DNA from: Streptomyces sp. NBC_00258
GTDB taxonomy: Bacteria > Actinomycetota > Actinomycetes > Streptomycetales > Streptomycetaceae
Length of the DNA: 64,000 bases
Assembly: GCF_036182465.1 (NCBI RefSeq)
Contig: NZ_CP108081.1
Location: 5,642,001 to 5,706,000 of the forward strand
Direction of reading: 5' to 3'
The notes below the pieces were generated by a model that saw only the letters and a list, made by a program, of their open reading frames with translations, searched no databases and was not told the origin of the DNA. The position numbers were made by a program, and so were the translations under genes. Below are positions 58,663-64,000 of the stretch, in pieces (the first letter of the stretch is position 1; every line of letters begins with the position of its first letter).

Positions 58663-58704
58663 CTGACTACCCGTCAGATTAGCTGTAGCCTGACGCCCTG
58701 TCAG
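58663..58704. promoter_or_regulatory. Divergent promoters with two CTGACG-type operators
   Basis: CTGACTACCCGTCAG (58663-58677) and CTGACGCCCTGTCAG (58690-58704) each have one arm mismatch. For the plus gene, CTGACT (58663) as -35 is 17 bp from TAGCCT (58686-58691). For the minus gene, CTGACA (58704-58699) is 17 bp from TAATCT (58681-58676). Confidence 0.75.
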
Positions 58705-58733
58705 CATTCGTGGACCACGGTGGAGGTGCGCCC

Positions 58734-59888
58734 ATGACAGGGGCAGGACTCAAGGACGCCACGGCCGTCGTAGGAATCGGGCAGACCCCCTTCGCAAAGC
58801 AACTCCCCGAGAGCGAGAAGGCCTTGGCCTGCCGGGCGATCCTCGCCGCCCTCGACGACGCCGGGATCTCCCCGGCCGAGGTCGACGCGCTCGCCTCCTA
58901 CACCATGGAGGAGACCGACGAGGTGGAGGTGGCGAAGGCCGTCGGCTTCGGCGACCTCACCTTCTTCAGCAAGGTCGGGTACGGGGGCGGCGGTTCGTGC
59001 GCCACCGTCGCGCATCTGGCCGCCGCCGTGGCCACCGGCCAGGCGACGGTCGGGGTCGCCTGGCGCTCACGCAAACGCGGCAGTGGCCCACGCCCGTGGA
59101 AGAACACGGCTGTCCAACTCCCCACCCCCGCCCAGTGGACGCGTCCTTTCGGCCTCCTCCGCCCGGCCGACGAGATAGCCATGCTCACCCGCCGCTACCT
59201 GCACGAGTACGGGGCCACCCGCGACCACCTCTTCAACGTCGCCCTCGCCTGCCGCAACCGGGCCAACCAGAACCCTGCGGCGATGATGTACGAGCGCCCG
59301 CTGACCCGGGACATGTATATGACCTCGCGGTGGATCAGCGAACCCCTCTGCCTCTTCGACAACTGCCTGGAGACGGACGGCGCGTTGGCCTGCGTGGTCG
59401 TCTCCGCCGAACGGGCCCGCGACTGCCGCCGCCGGCCTGTGTACGTACACTCCGCCGCCCAGGGCCTGCCCGCCCAGCACCACGGCATGGTCAACTACTG
59501 GAACGACGACCCGCTGACGGGCCCCGCCTGGACAGCCGCCCGCCATCTCTGGAAACACGCGGACTTCACCCCGGAGGACGTGGACGTCGCCCAGATCTAC
59601 GACGCGTTCACCCCTCTCATCCCTCTCTCCCTGGAGGGCTACGGCTTCTGCGGCCGGGGCGAGGGCGGAGCGTTCACGGAGGGCGGCGCCCTGGAGATCG
59701 GCGGACGGCTGCCGATGAACACGAGCGGCGGCGGCCTCTCGGAGGCGTACGTCCACGGCTTCAACCTCATCAACGAGGGCGTGAAGCAGCTCCGGGGCAC
59801 GAGTACCGCACAGGTCCCGAACGCGACCACCTGCCTGGTCACGGCAGGCGAGGGCGTACCGACATCCGCCCTGCTCCTGAGGACCTGA
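58734..59888 (+). CDS. Thiolase-fold lipid-transfer-type protein (Ltp/aldolase-like)
   Basis: A 384-aa thiolase superfamily member of the nonspecific lipid-transfer type. VVGIGQTPFAKQLPESEKAL opens the fold; GYGGGGSCATVAHLAAAVATGQ replaces the usual CSSG nucleophile loop. YDAFTPLIPLSLEGYGFC and NTSGGGLSEAYVHG complete it. In steroid side-chain degradation, Ltp2 works with a DUF35 protein as a retro-aldolase; the next gene is such a DUF35 protein. ATG 58734 follows GGAGG (58722-58726). Confidence 0.85.
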   Translation: MTGAGLKDATAVVGIGQTPFAKQLPESEKALACRAILAALDDAGISPAEVDALASYTMEETDEVEVAKAVGFGDLTFFSKVGYGGGGSCATVAHLAAAVATGQATVGVAWRSRKRGSGPRPWKNTAVQLPTPAQWTRPFGLLRPADEIAMLTRRYLHEYGATRDHLFNVALACRNRANQNPAAMMYERPLTRDMYMTSRWISEPLCLFDNCLETDGALACVVVSAERARDCRRRPVYVHSAAQGLPAQHHGMVNYWNDDPLTGPAWTAARHLWKHADFTPEDVDVAQIYDAFTPLIPLSLEGYGFCGRGEGGAFTEGGALEIGGRLPMNTSGGGLSEAYVHGFNLINEGVKQLRGTSTAQVPNATTCLVTAGEGVPTSALLLRT

Positions 59889-59943
59889 CCACGCCCGTCA
59901 GGCCCCCCGACCATCCGCCGAACCAAGTATCCGAAGGGCCGAC

Positions 59944-60378
59944 ATGCTGACACCTGTCGTGGACGACGACGGCGCCCCCTTCTGGGAGTACGCCGCCCGG
60001 GGCGAGCTGCGCGTCCAGGCCTGCGCCGAGCCCGACTGCGGCGAACTCCGCTTCCCGCCCCGGCCCTGCTGCCCGCACTGCCACTCCTTCGACAGCGAGT
60101 GGCGCAGGATGAGCGGCAAGGGCCGCGTCTGGTCGTACGTGGTCCCCCATCCGCCCCTCCTGCCCGACTACGCGGCGCAGGCCCCGTACAACGTGATCGT
60201 CGTCGAACTGGCGGACGCCCCCCGCATCCGGCTCGTGGGGAACCTCGTCAGCGGGCCGGAGGCACCACTCAACTCCGTCGCGCAGGAGCGGATCAGGATC
60301 GGCGCGAAGGTGCAGGTGGTCTTCACGGACGGCGAGAGCGGCACCGGGCTGCCCCGCTGGGTACTGGAGCGGCCATGA
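59944..60378 (+). CDS. Zn-ribbon/OB-fold (DUF35) protein, thiolase partner
   Basis: A 144-aa acyl-CoA-associated protein. The rubredoxin-like zinc ribbon has CAEPDCGELRFPPRPCCPHC, and the OB-fold follows (GKGRVWSYVVPHPPLLPDYA...APYNVIVVEL...RLVGNLV...VQVVF). Such proteins bind and stabilise Ltp/thiolase partners, as ChsH2 does with Ltp2. It is 55 bp after the thiolase and overlaps the enoyl-CoA hydratase by 4 bp. Confidence 0.92.
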   Translation: MLTPVVDDDGAPFWEYAARGELRVQACAEPDCGELRFPPRPCCPHCHSFDSEWRRMSGKGRVWSYVVPHPPLLPDYAAQAPYNVIVVELADAPRIRLVGNLVSGPEAPLNSVAQERIRIGAKVQVVFTDGESGTGLPRWVLERP

Positions 60379-61145
60379 CCCTGCACATCTCCACCGACAA
60401 GGACACCGGCGTAGCGGTCGTCACCCTCGACCGCCCCGAGAAGCTCAACGCCATCGATCTGGACACAGCAGCCGAACTGTCCACCACCTGGCGGGAGTTC
60501 AGGTTCGACGACACCGTACGGGCGATCGTGCTCACGGGCGCGGGCGGACGGGCCTTCTGTACGGGGCTCGACCGTGACGCCGACGTGCCGCAGCCCAACT
60601 CCCCCTACATGGTGGACGATCCGCTCGTCGCGATCGGGCCGAAGGCGTGCGACCTGTGGAAGCCGGTCATCGCCGCCGTGAACGGGATGGCCTGCGGCGG
60701 GGCCTTCTATCTCATCGGCGAGGCGGACTTCGTGATCGCCGACGAGACGGCCACGTTCTTCGACCCGCACACCACGTACGGCATGGTCAGCGCGTACGAG
60801 TCCATCCTCCTGGCGCAGCGGATGCCGTTCGGGGAGGTCGCCCGGATGGCGCTGATGGGCACGGCCGAGCGGGTGTCCGCGCGGCGGGCGTACGAGGTGG
60901 GGCTGGTCAGCGAGGTCACGGCGCCCGGTGAGGCACTGGCCGCCGCCGTGCGGTGCGCGGACGTCATCGCCTCCTGTCCGACCGAGGCCGTGCAGGGGAC
61001 CGTACGGGCCGTATGGGCGGCGAAGGAGGCGACGCGGGCCGCCGCGTTGGCGCACGCCCCGCATCTCGTGTCGATGGGCAATCTCCCGAGCGAGGCGCAG
61101 GCGGGACTGTTCGCCGGTCGCCGGACGGAGTACCGGACCCGCTGA
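60375..61145 (+). CDS. Enoyl-CoA hydratase/isomerase-family (crotonase) protein
   Basis: A 256-aa crotonase. DRPEKLNAIDLDTAAEL, VLTGAGGRAFCTGLDRDAD (first oxyanion loop), MACGGAFYLIGEADFVIADE (second loop) and AERVSARRAYEVGLVSEV are typical. The classical Glu pair is not obvious (GGAFYLIGEADF), so a hydrolase or isomerase role is possible. ATG 60375 overlaps the DUF35 stop (ATGA). It completes the three-gene CoA operon. Confidence 0.9.
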   Translation: MTLHISTDKDTGVAVVTLDRPEKLNAIDLDTAAELSTTWREFRFDDTVRAIVLTGAGGRAFCTGLDRDADVPQPNSPYMVDDPLVAIGPKACDLWKPVIAAVNGMACGGAFYLIGEADFVIADETATFFDPHTTYGMVSAYESILLAQRMPFGEVARMALMGTAERVSARRAYEVGLVSEVTAPGEALAAAVRCADVIASCPTEAVQGTVRAVWAAKEATRAAALAHAPHLVSMGNLPSEAQAGLFAGRRTEYRTR

Positions 61146-61261
61146 CCAGCACGCCGAGCCGCCATCCACCTCGGAATGTCACTGAGCGTGGCTGTCGCGT
61201 GGCGGGGGTCGGCCGCCCGGCGTAGCGTCTGCATCGAGAGTCCGGGAACGGAGGTCCGCGT

Positions 61262-61762
61262 ATGGTCCGCAACCTGCTCGGATCCGCCCTTGCTCTCGCC
61301 GGAGCGACGGCCGCCGTATGGAGCCCTTTCCGTGCCTGGTACGACGGCCGTCACGGTCGGCACTACCGCCTGGGGGACCTCTTCTCCGCAGGCGGCGTCA
61401 CGAACGTCCCCGCCGAGCTCTTCGCCTCGCTCTTCCTGCCCTTCGCGGGCGCCGCGCTGGTCACGCTGGCCGGGCTGCTGCTCCGGTCGCGACTGCTGGT
61501 GGCCCTGGCCGGCGTGATCGTCCTCGGCTTCACCGTGCTGTGGCTGGTCCGCGTGGGCCAGGCCGCGGGCAGCCTCGTCATCTCGGGCGACGCGGGCGAG
61601 GGCCTGGGCGCCGGAACTGGGCTCGCCTTCGGCGGTGGCCTGCTGTTGCTGCTGGCTTCCGTGGTGCTGCGGGGGCGGGGGGTTCGGGCGGAGCCCGTGT
61701 ACGCACCTCCACCCGATCCGGCCGTACCGACACTTGACGGCCCAACTGCGGACTACCACTGA
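61262..61762 (+). CDS. Conserved Streptomyces membrane protein
   Basis: A 166-aa protein with about four helices (LLGSALALAGATAAVW; SLFLPFAGAALVTLAGLLL; LLVALAGVIVLGFTVLWLV; GTGLAFGGGLLLLLASVVL) and a Pro-rich tail. The segment FRAWYDGRHGRHYRLGDLF after helix 1 is a recurrent feature. No ribosome site stands out except AACGGAGG 12 nt upstream. Function unknown to me. Confidence 0.75.
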   Translation: MVRNLLGSALALAGATAAVWSPFRAWYDGRHGRHYRLGDLFSAGGVTNVPAELFASLFLPFAGAALVTLAGLLLRSRLLVALAGVIVLGFTVLWLVRVGQAAGSLVISGDAGEGLGAGTGLAFGGGLLLLLASVVLRGRGVRAEPVYAPPPDPAVPTLDGPTADYH

Positions 61763-61797
61763 GCGCGTCCGCCGGTTGTGAGGATCTGCGGCCCGGC

Positions 61798-61874
61798 GGG
61801 GGCTTGTCGCGCAGTTCCCCGCGCCCCTAAAAGCCAAAAGATTGCGCAGTTCCCCGCGCCCCTGACGGGGCGCG
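61798..61874. repeat. Interspersed GC-rich repeats, copies 5 and 6
   Basis: GGGGCTTGTCGCGCAGTTCC... (61798-61830) and GCGCAGTTCCCCGCGCCCC (61842-61874) stand in direct orientation, about 40 bp apart, within the 424-bp gene-free stretch before the kinase stop. The rest of that stretch holds only repeats and an 11-bp inverted repeat. Confidence 0.8.
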
Positions 61875-61918
61875 GCCCCACCCGGCGGCAGCCGCCCTCC
61901 GGCGCAAGGGGCCGTGTC

Positions 61919-61994
61919 GGGGTTTCCGATCGCAGCACGACCTCCCGAGGGCGCCCAATGAACAGGGGATGACACAGCTGCGATCGGATGCCCC
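61919..61994. repeat. Inverted repeat, 11-bp perfect core, in the gap before the PQQ kinase
   Basis: TCCGATCGCAG (61925-61935) and CTGCGATCGGA (61978-61988) flank 42 bp; with two mismatches the arms extend to 17 bp (61919-61935 and 61978-61994). Confidence 0.7.
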
Positions 61995-62035
61995 GTCGCG
62001 GCCCCGACCCGCCCCCCCCCAACGGCAGGCGCATC

Positions 62036-62142
62036 TTTCAGGGGCGCGGGGAACGGCGCGACCAGCCCAAGACAGCCCGCAGCCGACAAACGACCGCAAG
62101 CCCCCACCCCCAGGGGCGCGAGGAACGGCGCGACAAGCCCCC
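62036..62142. repeat. Interspersed GC-rich repeats, copies 7 and 8 (inverted)
   Basis: CAGGGGCGCGGGGAACGGCG then CGACCAGCCC (62036-62068) and CAGGGGCGCGAGGAACGGCG then CGACAAGCC (62111-62142) face the copies at 61798. Confidence 0.8.
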
Positions 62143-62185
62143 ACCGGGCCCGCACACACACGCGAACCCCAGGCTGCCCCGCAGG

Positions 62186-64000
62186 TCAGGAACGGGCCGT
62201 CCCCGTCCCCTTCTCCGCGTCGAGCGCGTACACGCACCGATCCTTGCTGCACGCGTACACCACCCCGTCCTTCACGACGGGCGCCCCGGTGATCTCCCCA
62301 CCAGTGGCCAGCTTCCAGCGCAGACGGCCGTCGTCGGCCTTGAGTGTGTAGAGCAGATGGTCGGTGGACCCGAAGTGGATCCGCCCGTCGGCGACGGCGG
62401 GCGCGCCCACGACGTCACCCCCCGCCTGGAAGCGCCACTTCGGCGTACCGGTGACGGCGTCCAGGGTGTAGAGCCCCTTGCCGGACCCCACGTGGACGTG
62501 CCCCGCGGAGACGAGCACGGGATCGAGCGAGGACCGGGCCTCCGTGGCGATGCGCCACCGGTCGCGGCCGTCCGTGGCGTCGAGGGCGTACACCGTGCCG
62601 AGGTAGTCGGCGAGGTAGACCCCGCCGCCCGTGACGGCGGGCCCGGGCGCGAACGTCGGCGGGCTGAGGAAGACCGCAGGCGCCTCGAAGTGCCAGCGGA
62701 CATGCCCCCCGGCGACGTCGATGGCGAGCACCCTCGTGCCGGCGGACACGTACACGTATCCGTCGTCGGCGTGGGTGATGCGGACGGGGACGCCGCCGCA
62801 GGACGCCGCGTCCCCGATGGGGTACGACCAGCGCTCCTCGCCGGTGCGGGCCTCCAGTGCGCGCAGGCGGGCGTCCTTCCAGACGTAGACCGTGCCGTCG
62901 TGGATGGCGGGTCCGGCCTCGGGCGACTCGAAGTCGGTCTGGGCGCCGGTGATCTCCCAGAGCTTCTGCCCGTTGGCGGCCTCCCAGGCCTGTACGCCGC
63001 CGCCGCGGGTGCCGGTGACGACCGTGCCGCGGTCGGCCTTGAGGGAGTACACCCAGGCGTCGGTCGGCAGCCGCCACAGGTCGGTGCCCTCGCGGGCGTC
63101 CAGGGCGAAGAGGGTGGGGCCGTCGGAGGCGTGGACGCGGCCTCCCGCGACCGCCATCGACCAGGCGACGTCCCGGGTCTTGAAGCGGCGTCGGCCGGTG
63201 GCCACGTCCAGGGCGTGCACCTCGAAGGACGTGACGTAGACGAGGTCGCCTGCGACGGCGGGGGTGCCCCACACGTCGTTCGACATACGGAAGCGCCACG
63301 GCCGCCAGGAGGTGGCGGAGTCGGGGCCGGGGGCGGGCGCGGGTACCGGGACGGGGCCGACGGGATCGGCGCCGTTCACGCCGGGGCGCGGGCGGGACCA
63401 GGAGGCGGCGAGGCCGGCTTCGGGAGGAGGTGCCTTCACGGCGGCGGCGCGGGCGTCGGCGACACGCGGGCCCGGGCCGATGGGCACCTGGGCGCCCGCG
63501 AGACGTACGGGCCCGGTGTCGGGCGCGCCGCCGTGCCGGCCCGGGCCGGCACCGACCGGGACGGGCGGCGGGTCGTGGGGCGGCGGGGGCGGCACCACGG
63601 GGGCGCCACGTCCGCCGCTGCGGCCGGAGGAGGGCTTGGCCGCCGGGCGGCCCCCGCGGCGCTGCTCGATGAGGCCCACGGCCCGCTCGGGCAGCCACGC
63701 GGACGCCGTACCGCTGTCGTCGGAGCCGGAGCCGAAGAGGTGGGGTGCGAGCTGGGCCTGGAGGTCGGCCGGGTTGGGGCGGCCGGTCGCCTCCATCTGC
63801 ATACAGGACTCGATGAGCGGGCGCAGTTCGTCGGGGAGGCCTTCGAGGTCCGGGCCCTCCCGCAGGAGCATGAAGACGGTCTCGACGGGGTTCGCGCCGT
63901 GGAAGGGCGCGTGGCCGGTGGCGGCGAAGACGAGCATCGAGCCGAGCGAGAAGACGTCGCTCGCGCCGGTCACGCTGCGGGAGTCCTTCGCCTGCTCGGG
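62186..64000 (-). CDS. Ser/Thr protein kinase with PQQ beta-propeller (AfsK-type), partial at right edge
   Basis: The C-terminal 604 residues of a kinase whose N-lobe and catalytic loop lie beyond the window. At the edge is PEQAKDSRS (the APEQ motif), then SDVFSLGSMLVFAATGHAPF and the kinase end. A Pro/Gly-rich linker (roughly residues 110-230 of this piece) leads to seven or so PQQ-type repeats (VWGTPAVAGDLVYVTSFEVHALDVATG, GTVYALDATDGRDRWRIA). AfsK, which phosphorylates AfsR, has this layout; here afsR is 13 kb away, so AfsK identity is open. No membrane segment separates kinase and propeller in the visible part. Confidence 0.88.
   Translation of the reverse strand, partial: PEQAKDSRSVTGASDVFSLGSMLVFAATGHAPFHGANPVETVFMLLREGPDLEGLPDELRPLIESCMQMEATGRPNPADLQAQLAPHLFGSGSDDSGTASAWLPERAVGLIEQRRGGRPAAKPSSGRSGGRGAPVVPPPPPHDPPPVPVGAGPGRHGGAPDTGPVRLAGAQVPIGPGPRVADARAAAVKAPPPEAGLAASWSRPRPGVNGADPVGPVPVPAPAPGPDSATSWRPWRFRMSNDVWGTPAVAGDLVYVTSFEVHALDVATGRRRFKTRDVAWSMAVAGGRVHASDGPTLFALDAREGTDLWRLPTDAWVYSLKADRGTVVTGTRGGGVQAWEAANGQKLWEITGAQTDFESPEAGPAIHDGTVYVWKDARLRALEARTGEERWSYPIGDAASCGGVPVRITHADDGYVYVSAGTRVLAIDVAGGHVRWHFEAPAVFLSPPTFAPGPAVTGGGVYLADYLGTVYALDATDGRDRWRIATEARSSLDPVLVSAGHVHVGSGKGLYTLDAVTGTPKWRFQAGGDVVGAPAVADGRIHFGSTDHLLYTLKADDGRLRWKLATGGEITGAPVVKDGVVYACSKDRCVYALDAEKGTGTARS

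Noticed and set aside
35217..61145. Polyketide or nonribosomal peptide biosynthetic cluster
   Set aside because: No ketosynthase, acyltransferase, carrier or condensation domain; the thiolase, SDR and LLM set fits catabolism better.
1..64000. tRNA, rRNA, insertion sequences, att sites or origin
   Set aside because: Nothing on either strand showed such sequences, transposase motifs or oriC features.

Overview
The window is chromosomal DNA of a Streptomyces or very close relative. The evidence is very high GC with G/C-biased third codon positions, purine-rich ribosome sites and frequent GTG/TTG starts. Gene content agrees: AfsR/AfsS, the FO synthase of coenzyme F420, a WhiJ-type HTH/DUF397/ATPase triad, class F sortase, ECF sigma factors and several Ser/Thr kinases. 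I saw no rRNA, tRNA, CRISPR array, transposase or phage genes. All functions are read from motifs and remembered families; no search was run.

Layout. 1-2637 (-): P-loop/TPR regulator running off the left edge. 2989-6375: secreted subtilisin. 6407-9484: frameshifted DUF6247 gene, winged-helix protein and a WhiJ-like triad. 10321-13021: histidine kinase (with an extra C-terminal domain) and LuxR regulator. 13127-15414: ECF41 (SigJ-type) operon with its likely own promoter. 15524-17631: sorted surface protein, class F sortase, ECF sigma factor and a membrane protein. 18415-22000 (-): FO synthase and an F420-type oxidoreductase. 22223-23758: Tat-exported PHP hydrolase. 24058-27960 (-): kinase fragment, full kinase, secreted TAP-like peptidase. 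28083-34895: two TetR-linked redox loci, an F420-type nitroreductase-like gene and a second kinase.

35217-45676 (-) and 57030-61145 form what looks like one dispersed catabolic regulon: two luciferase-like monooxygenases, an SDR, an aldehyde dehydrogenase, two amidohydrolases, an acyl-CoA ligase, a lipid-transfer-type thiolase with DUF35 partner and an enoyl-CoA hydratase. Most units carry the same 15-bp palindrome, CTGACG-N3-CGTCAG, and at three promoters it overlaps the -35 with a TAnnnT -10 exactly 17 bp on. Between them lie two related secreted proteins (40801-42381), an atypical LuxR regulator, and the afsR-afsS locus (45900-49674). AfsS has five DNGMP repeats, and just downstream is a 41-aa exported peptide whose predicted 14-residue mature form carries the same kind of motif (DNPMP...ENPMP).

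49809-56919 is a serine hydrolase, a two-component system and an ABC exporter; two copies of an 18-bp palindrome flank the two-component genes. The right edge (62186-64000, -) is a Ser/Thr kinase with a PQQ beta-propeller, the architecture of AfsK. Several intergenic regions hold an interspersed GC-rich Streptomyces repeat, a 195-bp imperfect palindrome and strong hairpin terminators.
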